From positions 1 to 58,284 of the forward strand of contig NZ_BAUA01000159.1 in NCBI RefSeq assembly GCF_000710915.1: a stretch of DNA of 58,284 nt. Direction: 5' to 3'. A model generated the notes under the pieces. It made no database searches. It had not been told where the DNA came from and worked only from the letters and a program-made list of their open reading frames with translations. A program made the translations under genes and the position numbers. The stretch's first letter is position 1. Each line of letters starts with the position of its first letter. The stretch comes from Nocardia brasiliensis IFM 10847. GTDB lineage: Bacteria; Actinomycetota; Actinomycetes; Mycobacteriales; Mycobacteriaceae. Below are positions 41,436 through 51,997 of this stretch, piece after piece.

Positions 41436-42506
41436 ATGGTCGTTGAGCAGGCGAGCGGCGATCTCCTTGCCGCCGACGCCGAAGCGCTAGTCAATACGGT
41501 CAACTGCGTGGGCGTCATGGGAAAAGGGATCGCTCTACAGTTTAAAAGGCGGTTTCCAAGTGTATTCAAGGAGTATGAGGCTGCGTGCCGAAGAGGTGAC
41601 GTGCAGATTGGAAGAATGTTCGTCAGCTCTATCGAACAACTCGATGGTGCGCGATGGGTGATCAACTTCCCGACAAAACGTCACTGGCGTTCGCCGTCGA
41701 AGCTTGAATACATTGAATCTGGTCTAGATGATCTAAAGCGTGTGCTGATCGAATATGGGATAAACACCGTCGCCATACCACCGCTTGGTGCTGGGAACGG
41801 TGGATTGTCGTGGGCGGAAGTCGAACCATTAATTCGACGTAAGTTGAGTGGAATGGAAGGTGTCCGGGTTCTCCTCTTTTCGCCCTCGTCGGTTCAGCGA
41901 CCAGTCGTTGCGCCAGAGCATATTAATATGACTTGGGGTCGTGCGCTCGTGGTGTCGCTGATTGGATCCTACGTCGCTCGACGCGCTATCGCTGAGCCAT
42001 GGGAAGACCAGCATGGTGCCTCCCATCTTGAGATACAGAAACTTATGTATTTCGCCGAGTTGCTTGAGCCGCGCCTGAAATTGGACTTCAGTCAAGGCCG
42101 CTACGGGCCTTATAGCGAGCGTGTTCGGCACCTCCTGCAGGGAATGGAGGGTGCATACGTCACGGGCCTCGGTGACGGTGCTTGTAGGGTGCTTGATCTA
42201 AGTCCGATAGCTCCGACTGAACGAGGCTATTCGGAGGCCAAGATGTTCCTTGCCAATGGCGACTACGATCAGGTCTATTCTGTAATCGACCGTGTGATGT
42301 CGTGGATTGAAGGGTTCGAAGGGCCCTACGGTGTGGAATTGCTCGCGAGTGCGGATTGGGTCGCGCGGCATCATCGCGCCTCAGATGCGACTAAAGCTGC
42401 TGAAGTGGTCAGGAAATGGACCGAGCGCAAAGGGCGTCTCTTCACGGATGAGCATGTCGCATCAGCGTTGGGGCATCTTAAAGCTGTGGGTGCACTGCAG
42501 GGTTGA
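41436..42506 (+). CDS. darG: DarG-like macrodomain antitoxin
   Basis: The 356-residue product (ATG 41436, GGAGGAG upstream) has an N-terminal macrodomain (~1-155) with DLLAADAEALVNTVNCVGVMGKGIALQFK, FPTKRHWRSPSKLEYI (the Lys used for de-ADP-ribosylation) and IPPLGAGNGGLSW. The C-terminal ~190-residue domain (RAIAEPWEDQHGASHLEIQKLMYFAELL) is the one that binds and blocks DarT in known pairs. It is thus expected both to remove ADP-ribose from DNA and to sequester the toxin. Base composition is low-GC like darT, pointing to transfer as a unit. Confidence 0.92.
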   Translation: MVVEQASGDLLAADAEALVNTVNCVGVMGKGIALQFKRRFPSVFKEYEAACRRGDVQIGRMFVSSIEQLDGARWVINFPTKRHWRSPSKLEYIESGLDDLKRVLIEYGINTVAIPPLGAGNGGLSWAEVEPLIRRKLSGMEGVRVLLFSPSSVQRPVVAPEHINMTWGRALVVSLIGSYVARRAIAEPWEDQHGASHLEIQKLMYFAELLEPRLKLDFSQGRYGPYSERVRHLLQGMEGAYVTGLGDGACRVLDLSPIAPTERGYSEAKMFLANGDYDQVYSVIDRVMSWIEGFEGPYGVELLASADWVARHHRASDATKAAEVVRKWTERKGRLFTDEHVASALGHLKAVGALQG

Positions 42507-43080
42507 CACTTGGTATTGACGACCTGGTGACGTGAGGAACTGGTGGCGCTGGCGGACGATGCGCAGGAGTTGTGAATCTCACGAGGTCCTCGAGCGATCA
42601 AGCACTGTACCGAAGCTGGTAAGGATGGATCAGCCGTACTTTGGAAATGGCACTCGGCTTCCGTGCACGACAGGACTCGAAATCGGTGGTGTCAGGGGGC
42701 GTACTCGACTTCGCGTGCCGTCTGGCGCTTAGGCTGCTTGCTTTTCGCGCGGTGGCGGCGGACGTTTGAGCGGTGCTCATGGGGTCTGCGTCGGCGCTCC
42801 GTGCAACGATCGTGCGAGCCAGGCACGACTGGCGTCGGGTACCTTGACTACTCGCCCCCGTGCCCACCCTCGGTGGGAACGCGCGGCGACTCCGCCCCGG
42901 TCCTTGGCATCACGACCGCAGCTGGAGCGGGGGTGAACTGGTCGACCGTGGGGTGTGCGGGATCCCGGTGGGGGTGGGAATCTCGGTGATCAGGTGCTGG
43001 TTGAATGTACGGGCCCGTGAGCTGCGAGGGTGGGGCAGTGGGGCGTAATCGTTGATCCCCTTACCGATAGGCTTCCCTGT
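42507..43080. other. 574-bp gap with the right flank of the DarTG island
   Basis: The left part is of intermediate GC. No gene is supported; a short frame at 42663-42989 lacks a start signal. The right direct repeat lies at 42965-42995, and the ettA promoter box TAGGCT at 43068-43073. Confidence 0.6.
42965..42995 (+). repeat. Right direct repeat flanking the DarTG island
   Basis: CCGGTGGGGG..., then the exact 17-base AATCTCGGTGATCAGGT at 42979-42995, matches the copy at 40631-40659 apart from a 2-base length difference and small changes in the middle. Confidence 0.85.
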
Positions 43081-44757
<1,677 letters not shown>

Positions 44758-44768
44758 TCCCGGTCGTG

Positions 44769-44799
44769 TCGGGGTAGGTGCGCCGCGCACCTACCCCGA
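44769..44799 (+). terminator. Perfect 14-bp hairpin after ettA
   Basis: TCGGGGTAGGTGCG (44769-44782) and its complement (44786-44799) enclose a 3-base loop, 11 bases past the ettA stop. Confidence 0.8.
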
Positions 44800-44899
44800 T
44801 GAGTGATACCCGAAGTACCTCAACGCACTGTCTCGGATCCGGCACAACGGCGACCGGCCCGCGCACACGACCCGCGCGGATCTCGCTAGGGTGGGATAC

Positions 44900-45019
44900 G
44901 TGAATGCGAAGGCGCAGTTCGATCAGTCGGCGGTCCGCACCGCCGAGGTGGTGGCCGAGCTGAACCGAGGTGCGTCGGCCCCGTTGCCGCCGCGGAAAGC
45001 ACCTGTCGCACACACCTGA
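44900..45019 (+). CDS. Possible leaderless 39-residue protein
   Basis: GTG 44900 follows TAGGGT (44887-44892) by seven bases. The frame reads MNAKAQFDQSAVRTAEVVAELNRGASAPLPPRKAPVAHT, with high GC at third positions for most of its length, and ends at TGA 45017-45019. It has a helical N-terminal half and no membrane segment. It could be a small protein of its own or a regulatory leader of gdh, which starts 190 bases downstream. Confidence 0.4.
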   Translation: MNAKAQFDQSAVRTAEVVAELNRGASAPLPPRKAPVAHT

Positions 45020-45209
45020 CGTTCGTGGGTCCGAACGATGCTGTGTGCCGAGATCATCCGTTCGAGATCGGCAATCGCGTGGCGAACACGGCGGTTGTGG
45101 TGAACACCCCAGGATTGGAAGGGATTTCACCCCCGCGTCTTCGACGTACAGCTACTCTCGGACCGGCGTCGCTTTGTTACGGAACCGAATCCGAGGAGTT
45201 GGCGAAAAA

Positions 45210-48200
45210 ATGACGGTCTCGTCCGAATTGTCCAGTGCGGCGTGGGCCGCGGGTTTGCCGCAGGCACTGCGCGGCGAACTGGCGACCCTCGAGGAGGCGT
45301 ATTTCCGCCACGTCGACGCTGGCGATGTGGACTGCGCGATCACCGGCATCACACAGATCTTCCGGCGGCACATGGAATTGGCCATGCACCGTCCGGCCGG
45401 CCGGGCGCTAGTACGGGTGTACCACCCGGATGACAACTCCGGCCTCGGCGCGGCGGTACAGGTCGTCACCGACGACATGTCGCTGCTGGTCGAATCGGTC
45501 ACCGCATCGCTGAGCAGGCTCGGCGTGAGCGTGAGCGAAGTTATCCATCCGATTTTCGAGGTCGAGCGCGACGCGGACGGACGCCTCGAACAAGCCGCCC
45601 CGCACGAGGTGGACGGCAACGGCGCGGCCGGGCTGCGCGAGTCCTGGATGCATCTGCAACTGCATCCGGCCACCAGCCGGGCGCAGCTGAGCCGGATCGA
45701 ATCCGGCCTGCCGAATGTGATCGCCGACGTGCGCCAGGTCATCGGCGACACCGAAGCGATCAAGGATGTCCAGAGCAAGCTGGCCGAGGACCTGGAGTTG
45801 GCCGCGAAGTCCGGCAAGGCGCCGTTCTCGGAGACCGACCTGGTCGACACCGCGAACCTGCTGCGCTGGCTGGCCAGCGGAAACTTCACCGTGCTCGGGT
45901 ACGCCCGCTACCGGTTGAGTTCCGAGCAGGAGCAGCAGTCCTCCAACGCGCTGCCCGGTACCTGCCTCGGCGTGCTGCGACCCGACGTCGGAACCGATTT
46001 CCAGGTCCCGATCAACGCGATCGACCGGCCGCTGCTGATCCTGACCCAGGGTCTGGTCCCGGCCACCGTGCACCGCTCGGTCTACCCGTACTTCATCGGG
46101 GTCGCCGATTTCGACGAGTCCGGCACCATCGTGGGCGAGCACCTGTTCATCGGCGTTTTCACGGTCACCGCGGTGCACGAGAACGTGCTCGACATCCCGG
46201 TGATCGAGCGGCGTGTGCGCTCGGTGATCGAGGAGAGCGGGTTCGATCTGGACTCCTTCTCCGGGCAGGCGATGCTCGAGGTCATCCAGTCCTTCCCGCG
46301 CACCGAGCTGTTCTCCTCCGACGACGACACGATGCGCAAGACCGCCGTGGCGGTGCTGAACATCGGGCTGCGCCGGCAGGTGCGGTTGTTCCTGCGCGCG
46401 GACGGCTACGGCCGCTTCGTGGCCTGCATGGTCTACCTGCCGCGTGATCGGTACACCACCCGGGTGCGCCTGGAAATGCAGGAGATCCTGGTCCGGGAAC
46501 TGGGCGGTGTCGATATCGACTACTCCGCTCGGGTCGCCGAAAGCGATTTGGCCAGCGTGTATTTCACCGTGCGCATGCCCGCGGCCGAACACGGCGCCCC
46601 GCGCTACGCGGCGACACCGGCGGCGGACACTTCCGAGGCCAACCGGCTGCGCATCCAGGGATTGCTCGCCGAGGCGAGCCGCACCTGGGAAGACCACCTG
46701 AACGACGAGGTCAGCACCTCGACGATGCTGGACCCGGCGGTGGTGCAGCGCTACGCAGTGGCCTTCCCGGACGCCTACAAGGAAGATTTCGCAGCCGACC
46801 GCGCGCTGGCCGATATCGTCCGGCTCGAGCACCTGCGCGACGGCGGCATCGACCAGTACCTGTACCGCAACGCGGGCTCGGATCCGGGGAGCTGGCGCTT
46901 CTCCCTCTACGTCGGGGGCGCGGGCATCTCATTGAGCCAGGTGCTGCCGGTCTTGCAGAGCCTCGGCGTCGAGGTGGTGGACGAGCGGCCCTACCAGCTG
47001 GAGCTGGAACCGCAGCCGGGCGGCGACCCGAGCAGCGGGGGCGAGCGCTGGATCTACGACTTCGGTCTGCTGGCCCGCCCGGAGCTGCTGCGCAGCGCGC
47101 TCGACCGGGACCTGGACGCGGAACTGCTGGAGTCCTCCAAGCGCGCCGCGGTGCTCGAGGCCGAAGTGCGTGGCCTGCGTGAGCGGTTCACCGAGGCGTT
47201 CGAGGCGGCCTGGTACGGCCGTGCCGAAGCCGACGGACTCAACGAGCTGGTGCTGCGTGCCCGGCTGCCGTGGCGTGCGGTCTCGATCCTGCGGGCCTAC
47301 GCGAAGTACCTGCAGCAGGCGGGCTTCCCGTACAGCCAGGCGAACATCTCCCGGGTGCTGCTCACCTATCCGGATGTGGCCCGGTTGTTCGTCGACCTGT
47401 TCGGGGCGCGGTTCGACCCCGACACCGTCTCGGCCGAGCACGCCGCCGAACTGGAAACCCAGGTGCGCGGCCGGATCGACGAGGTGGTCAGCCTGGATGC
47501 CGACCGCATCCTGCGCGCCATCCTCAACCTGATCCGGGCGACGCTGCGCACCAACTACTACGTCACCGACGCCGAGGGCATGCCGCGCGACTACCTGTCG
47601 ATGAAGGTCGAGCCGCGTGAGATCAGCGAATTGCCCAAGCCGCGGCCGCAGTTCGAGATCTTCGTGTACTCGCCCCGGGTCGAAGGTGTGCACCTGCGGT
47701 TCGGTCCGGTCGCGCGCGGCGGGTTGCGTTGGTCCGACCGGCTCGAGGATTTCCGCACCGAGGTTCTCGGCCTGGTCAAGGCGCAGGCCGTGAAGAACGC
47801 GGTGATCGTTCCGGTCGGCGCCAAGGGTGGCTTCGTGGTGAAGCAGCCGCCGGCCGCCACTGGTGACCCGGTCGCGGACCGGCAGGCCCTGGGCGCCGAG
47901 GGCGTCGCCTGCTACCGGACCTTCATCTCCGGCCTGCTGGACGTGACCGACAACGTCGATCGCGCCACCGGCAAGGTGCTGCCGCCGGCCCGGGTGGTCC
48001 GTCGCGACGGCGACGACACCTACCTGGTCGTCGCCGCGGACAAGGGCACCGCGACCTTCTCCGATATCGCCAACGATGTGGCCAAGCGCTACGGCTTCTG
48101 GCTCGGCGACGCGTTCGCCTCCGGTGGCTCGGCGGGCTACGACCACAAGGCGATGGGCATCACCGCCAAGGGTGCCTGGGAGAGCGTCAAGCGCCACTTC

Positions 48201-50162
48201 CTGGAGATGGATATCGACACGCAGACAGAGGATTTCACTGTCGTCGGTATCGGTGACATGAGCGGTGACGTGTTCGGCAACGGCATGCTGCTCTCCGAGC
48301 ACATCCGCCTGCTGGCCGCGTTCGATCACCGGCACATCTTCTTGGATCCGAACCCCGACACGGCGGCGTCCTACGCCGAGCGGCAGCGCATGTTCCAGCT
48401 GCCGCGCTCGTCGTGGGCGGATTACGACGCCAAGCTGATCAGTGCCGGCGGCGGCGTCTGGGACCGGACGGTGAAGTCGGTGCCGATCAGCCCGCAGGCG
48501 CGAAAGGCCTTGGGTCTGGGCGACGATGTGGAATCCCTGTCGCCGCCCGAGCTGGTGCGCGCGATCCTGCTCGCCCCGGCGCAGCTGCTGTGGAACGGCG
48601 GCATCGGCACTTACATCAAGTCGAGCACCGAATCCAACGCCGACGTCGGCGACAAGTCCAACGATCCGGTCCGGGTCAACGGAAATCAGTTGCGCGTCAA
48701 GGTGATCGGCGAGGGCGGCAACCTGGGTGCGACGGCGCTCGGCCGGATCGAGTTCTGCCGCAACGGCGGCAAGATGAACACCGACGCGCTGGACAACTCG
48801 GCGGGCGTCGACTGCTCCGACCACGAGGTCAACATCAAGGTGCTGCTCGACGGTGTCGTCAGCAGCGGCGAACTGGCGGAGCCGGATCGCAACCCGCTGC
48901 TCGCCTCGATGACCGACGAGGTCGCGCAGATCGTGCTCGAAGACAATGTGGCGCAGAACTTCCTGATGGGTATCTCGCGCACCGACGCACCGCAGATGCT
49001 GAACGTGCACATGCGCCTGATCGACGATCTCGAGGAGCGCCGCGGTCTGGACCGCGAACTGGAGGCGTTGCCCTCCGAGGCGCAGATGCAGCGCATGCTC
49101 GAGGAGGGTGTGGGCCTGACCTCGCCGGAGCTGGCGAATCTGATGGCGCACGTGAAGCTTTCGCTCAAGGCGGACCTGCTCCAGACGGATCTGCCGGACA
49201 GCGCCTACTTCACCACCCGGTTGCCGGACTACTTCCCGACGCCGCTGCGCGACCGGTTCGGTGCGGCGATCAAGAAGCACCGGCTGCGTCGCGAGATCCT
49301 CACCACGATGATCGTCAACGAGATGGTGGACTACGGCGGCATCACCTACGCGCACCGGTTGAGCGAGGAGACCGGCGCGACCGCCACCGACTCGGTGCGT
49401 GCGTTCGCCGCGGCCACCGAGATCTTCGGCCTGCCGCAGATGTGGGCGCGGATCCGGGCGGCCGACGCCACCACCTCGGTGCGTGACCTGCTGGAACTGG
49501 AGACCAAGCGCACGCTGGACCGGGCGTCGCGGTGGTTCCTGAGCAATCGGCCGCAGCCGATCGCGGTCGGCGCCGAGATCAACCGGTACTGCCGGGACGT
49601 GCAGGAACTGGCGCCGAAGGTGCCGGGTTGGCTGCGCGGGCACCACGTCTCGACACTCACCGATCAATCGGCCGAGCTGATCGCGCGCGGGGCGCCGACC
49701 GACCTGGCCACCGAGGTGTTCGGGCTGCTCAACCTGTTCCCGCTGCTGGACATCGTGGATATCGCCGATATCACCGATCGGGACGGCGACGAGGTCGGCG
49801 CGCTCTACTACGCGCTGAACGAGCACCTCAAGATCGACTGGTTGTTGCAGGCGGTCAGCCACCTGGAACGCGGCGACCGCTGGCACTCGCTGGCCAGGCT
49901 CGCGCTGCGCGACGACATGTACGCCTCGCTGCGCTCGCTGACCCTGGACGTGCTCTCCGCCGGAGACCCGGAGGAGAGCGCGGACGAGAAGATTGCATAC
50001 TGGGAGTCGAAGAATCAGTCCAGGCTCGGGCGTGCCCGTGCCGCACTGTCGGAGTTGTTCGAGTCCGGAACCCACGATCTCGCCACGCTGTCGGTTGCAG
50101 CGCGGCAGGTGCGAAGCATGGTGAGCGGGGTGGGCGCCCAGTCGGAGGTAGCAGCACGGTGA
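45210..50162 (+). CDS. gdh: NAD-specific glutamate dehydrogenase (large type)
   Basis: The start is ATG 45210, GAGGAG upstream; the frame runs further back but without signals. The 1650-residue length matches the L_180-class NAD-GDH, such as mycobacterial Rv2476c. Residues ~830-880 hold the glutamate-binding and catalytic region (GGLRWSDRLEDFRTEVLGLVKAQAVKNAVIVPVGAKGGFV). The NAD domain follows (GFWLGDAFASGGSAGYDHKAMGITAKGAW, GIGDMSGDVFGNGMLLSEHIRLLAAFDHRHIFLDPNPD). The long N-terminal part carries ACT-like regulatory domains and the C-terminus is helical. It makes 2-oxoglutarate and ammonia from glutamate. Confidence 0.95.
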   Translation: MTVSSELSSAAWAAGLPQALRGELATLEEAYFRHVDAGDVDCAITGITQIFRRHMELAMHRPAGRALVRVYHPDDNSGLGAAVQVVTDDMSLLVESVTASLSRLGVSVSEVIHPIFEVERDADGRLEQAAPHEVDGNGAAGLRESWMHLQLHPATSRAQLSRIESGLPNVIADVRQVIGDTEAIKDVQSKLAEDLELAAKSGKAPFSETDLVDTANLLRWLASGNFTVLGYARYRLSSEQEQQSSNALPGTCLGVLRPDVGTDFQVPINAIDRPLLILTQGLVPATVHRSVYPYFIGVADFDESGTIVGEHLFIGVFTVTAVHENVLDIPVIERRVRSVIEESGFDLDSFSGQAMLEVIQSFPRTELFSSDDDTMRKTAVAVLNIGLRRQVRLFLRADGYGRFVACMVYLPRDRYTTRVRLEMQEILVRELGGVDIDYSARVAESDLASVYFTVRMPAAEHGAPRYAATPAADTSEANRLRIQGLLAEASRTWEDHLNDEVSTSTMLDPAVVQRYAVAFPDAYKEDFAADRALADIVRLEHLRDGGIDQYLYRNAGSDPGSWRFSLYVGGAGISLSQVLPVLQSLGVEVVDERPYQLELEPQPGGDPSSGGERWIYDFGLLARPELLRSALDRDLDAELLESSKRAAVLEAEVRGLRERFTEAFEAAWYGRAEADGLNELVLRARLPWRAVSILRAYAKYLQQAGFPYSQANISRVLLTYPDVARLFVDLFGARFDPDTVSAEHAAELETQVRGRIDEVVSLDADRILRAILNLIRATLRTNYYVTDAEGMPRDYLSMKVEPREISELPKPRPQFEIFVYSPRVEGVHLRFGPVARGGLRWSDRLEDFRTEVLGLVKAQAVKNAVIVPVGAKGGFVVKQPPAATGDPVADRQALGAEGVACYRTFISGLLDVTDNVDRATGKVLPPARVVRRDGDDTYLVVAADKGTATFSDIANDVAKRYGFWLGDAFASGGSAGYDHKAMGITAKGAWESVKRHFLEMDIDTQTEDFTVVGIGDMSGDVFGNGMLLSEHIRLLAAFDHRHIFLDPNPDTAASYAERQRMFQLPRSSWADYDAKLISAGGGVWDRTVKSVPISPQARKALGLGDDVESLSPPELVRAILLAPAQLLWNGGIGTYIKSSTESNADVGDKSNDPVRVNGNQLRVKVIGEGGNLGATALGRIEFCRNGGKMNTDALDNSAGVDCSDHEVNIKVLLDGVVSSGELAEPDRNPLLASMTDEVAQIVLEDNVAQNFLMGISRTDAPQMLNVHMRLIDDLEERRGLDRELEALPSEAQMQRMLEEGVGLTSPELANLMAHVKLSLKADLLQTDLPDSAYFTTRLPDYFPTPLRDRFGAAIKKHRLRREILTTMIVNEMVDYGGITYAHRLSEETGATATDSVRAFAAATEIFGLPQMWARIRAADATTSVRDLLELETKRTLDRASRWFLSNRPQPIAVGAEINRYCRDVQELAPKVPGWLRGHHVSTLTDQSAELIARGAPTDLATEVFGLLNLFPLLDIVDIADITDRDGDEVGALYYALNEHLKIDWLLQAVSHLERGDRWHSLARLALRDDMYASLRSLTLDVLSAGDPEESADEKIAYWESKNQSRLGRARAALSELFESGTHDLATLSVAARQVRSMVSGVGAQSEVAAR

Positions 50163-50629
50163 CGAGTCCGTTGAACGGTCACGGGAAGGCGCAGGGCGGC
50201 CAAGCCGTGCTGCCCAAGCGTTTCCACACCCAGGTCGAGGTCAGGTGGTCGGACATGGATGCTTTCCAGCATGTGAACCATGCCCGCATGGTGACCCTGC
50301 TGGAGGAAGCGCGCATCCCGTGGCTGCTCGAGCCGGGCCGGCCCACCGCCGCGCTCGGCACGGGCTGCGTCCTCGCCGACCTGCGGGTCCGTTACCGCGG
50401 ACAGCTGCGACACGAGGACACCCCGCTCGATATCGCCATGTGGATCGAGCAGCTGCGGGCCGTCGACTTCACCATCGGCTACGAGGTGCGGGCCGCCGCG
50501 GCCGCCCCGGACTCGCCGCCGGCGGTGATCGCTTCCACGCAGATCGCCGCGTTCGACATGCAGGCGCAGCGGTTGCGCCGACTCACCGATGACGAGCGGG
50601 ACTATCTCGCGCAGTGGCGTAACGACTGA
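50159..50629 (+). CDS. Acyl-CoA thioesterase (4HBT-like hotdog)
   Basis: The start is GTG 50159, overlapping the gdh stop (GTGA), with GGAGGT eight bases upstream. The 156-residue product has the single hotdog motif VEVRWSDMDAFQHVNHARMVTLLEEAR (catalytic Asp in SDMDAFQHVNH), then GTGCVLADLRVRYRGQLRHED. This is the 4-hydroxybenzoyl-CoA thioesterase-like family. Tight coupling to gdh is also the arrangement in mycobacteria. It probably hydrolyses a cytosolic acyl-CoA; the substrate is unknown. Confidence 0.88.
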   Translation: MTSPLNGHGKAQGGQAVLPKRFHTQVEVRWSDMDAFQHVNHARMVTLLEEARIPWLLEPGRPTAALGTGCVLADLRVRYRGQLRHEDTPLDIAMWIEQLRAVDFTIGYEVRAAAAAPDSPPAVIASTQIAAFDMQAQRLRRLTDDERDYLAQWRND

Positions 50630-50644
50630 TCCAGCAAAGTCGTG

Positions 50645-51310
50645 ATGTCAGAACAACGTGTGTTGCACGTGCCCGATCCGGCGGAGCGGGAGAATCTCGC
50701 GACGTTCCTGACTCGGGCGGTGCGGCTGGACCCCGCGGCGGTGGTGCGTATCCGCCGCCGCGGGGAGCAGTACGTTTCGGCCTGGGTGGCAACGGGTTTC
50801 GAGACGCTCGCGGTGCGCACCGTGGTCGCCGAACTCGGCGTCGACGATGCCACCGTCGACGCCGAGCTGGTGTTGACCGGTTTGGGCTCCGGCCTGCCGA
50901 TCGACCTCGGATACTCGATGGATTCCGCCTGGCGCGGTGCACTGCCGCCACCGGACGGTTTCGCGCACATCGATGACGTTCCGGCCCGCACCCTGGTCGA
51001 ACTGGCCGAGCAGGGGGCGCAGTTGGCGAAGGAGCACGGCAGCAGCCACGGCCCGCCCGCCTCGCTGCTCGACCAGACGGTGCTGACCGTTTCCGGGGCG
51101 GGCACCCAGGTGCAGGTTCCGATGCGAGTCGTCTTCGCCCTCACCGCAATGGATTTCATCCCGCATTCGGGTGACAAGGCAGACTCTCGGCGGATCATGC
51201 CCACCGAGATCGTCCGCGTCCGGGCCAGCCGCACCTGGCTGCGCATCGACGCCCGCTACGGTTCGGTCGCCCGCCGCCTCGGCGGTGGCATCTCCCTGTC
51301 TCCGAGCTGA
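50645..51310 (+). CDS. Conserved actinobacterial protein (Rv2474c-like position)
   Basis: The 221-residue product (ATG 50645; GTG 50642 also in frame) is soluble with no motif I recognise. It reads VLHVPDPAERENLATFLTRAVRLDPAAVVRIRRRGEQYVSAWVATGFETLAVRTV in the first half. The second half contains TVLTVSGAGTQVQVPMRVVFALTAMDFIPHSGDK. Its place directly after the thioesterase matches the mycobacterial order, so it is probably a genuine conserved gene of unknown function, co-transcribed with gdh and the thioesterase. Confidence 0.7.
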   Translation: MSEQRVLHVPDPAERENLATFLTRAVRLDPAAVVRIRRRGEQYVSAWVATGFETLAVRTVVAELGVDDATVDAELVLTGLGSGLPIDLGYSMDSAWRGALPPPDGFAHIDDVPARTLVELAEQGAQLAKEHGSSHGPPASLLDQTVLTVSGAGTQVQVPMRVVFALTAMDFIPHSGDKADSRRIMPTEIVRVRASRTWLRIDARYGSVARRLGGGISLSPS

Positions 51311-51376
51311 TCGCGCGCACCCGAGAAGTCGGGGCACCGAATTCTGCGCCTGGGTGATCTTGCCGCGCCTGGCTAG

Positions 51377-51661
51377 CCTTTCGACACCGAGGCCACCGTC
51401 CCGCCGACGGACGGTATCCGCGCGTTCGTCGCGGATCTCCTCGAGCGCTGGCCGGATCTCGACGGGACCGATGACGATGACGACCGCCCGTGGGCAAATG
51501 GGCCGTTGCTCGAGGGGGCCAGCGGCCCGTACATCTACTTCACCATGGTCTATTCGATGGCCGAGGAAGTGTCGGCCTACTGCGTCGAGCGAGCGGTCGC
51601 GCACGGCCTGGTGTGTTACGACATCAATCAGGATCGGTTGCGCACCGAGGCGGCAGTGTGA
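51377..51661 (+). pseudogene. N-terminally truncated remnant of a small conserved protein
   Basis: The frame between TAG (51374-51376) and TGA (51659-51661) reads IRAFVADLLERWPDLDG, then RPWANGPLLEGASGPYIYF, then HGLVCYDINQDRLR. This resembles the C-terminal two-thirds of a family of ~130-150-residue proteins found in Streptomyces and Nocardia (recalled, not searched). No start codon opens the frame before Met at 51545 and the N-terminal part is missing. I take it as a truncated gene. Confidence 0.5.
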
Positions 51662-51685
51662 CTGTCGTGCAACGGATCTCGTCGA

Positions 51686-51997
51686 TCAAGCGACGCCGAG
51701 GAAGCGGAGCAGCGCGGTGGTCCCGGCGGCCGCGAGGATGACCACCAGGATCGGCAGCTTGCGCCAGGCCAGCACCCCGGCGACGAGAACGCCTGCGGGC
51801 AAGGCGAATCCGAGGTGGCCGGTCCCCGCGGGTAGTGCGGTCACCGCCACCAGGGCGGCGAGCAGCACCACCGCGCCGACCTCGAGGACGCGAACGATCC
51901 GCGCGGGGAAGCGAATACGCTCGCGCAGCGCCGGTCCGGCCCAGCGGAACGCGAACGTGCCTGCGGCGAGGGCGAACATTCCGGCCACCAGCATCAT
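51686..51997 (-). CDS. azlD: AzlD-like branched-chain amino acid transport protein
   Basis: The start is ATG 51997, overlapping the azlC stop (ATGA), with GGAGG ten bases upstream; TTG 52003 is also in frame. The 103-residue product has three to four hydrophobic segments and the family pattern GMFALAAGTFAFRWAGPAL...FPARIVRVLEVGAVVLLAALVAV. With AzlC it forms an exporter of branched-chain amino acids or analogues. The coupling confirms the pair. A terminator was not seen downstream. Confidence 0.85.
   Translation of the reverse strand: MMLVAGMFALAAGTFAFRWAGPALRERIRFPARIVRVLEVGAVVLLAALVAVTALPAGTGHLGFALPAGVLVAGVLAWRKLPILVVILAAAGTTALLRFLGVA

Noticed and set aside
42663..42989. A 108-residue gene between darG and ettA
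   Set aside because: There is no start signal, and the frame overlaps the flanking direct repeat; the sequence has no coherent hydrophobic or helical pattern.
46929..50075. A 1048-residue open frame antisense to gdh
   Set aside because: It is Arg/His/Gln-rich with no known motif and lies opposite a gene with clear GDH motifs; it reflects high-GC codon bias.
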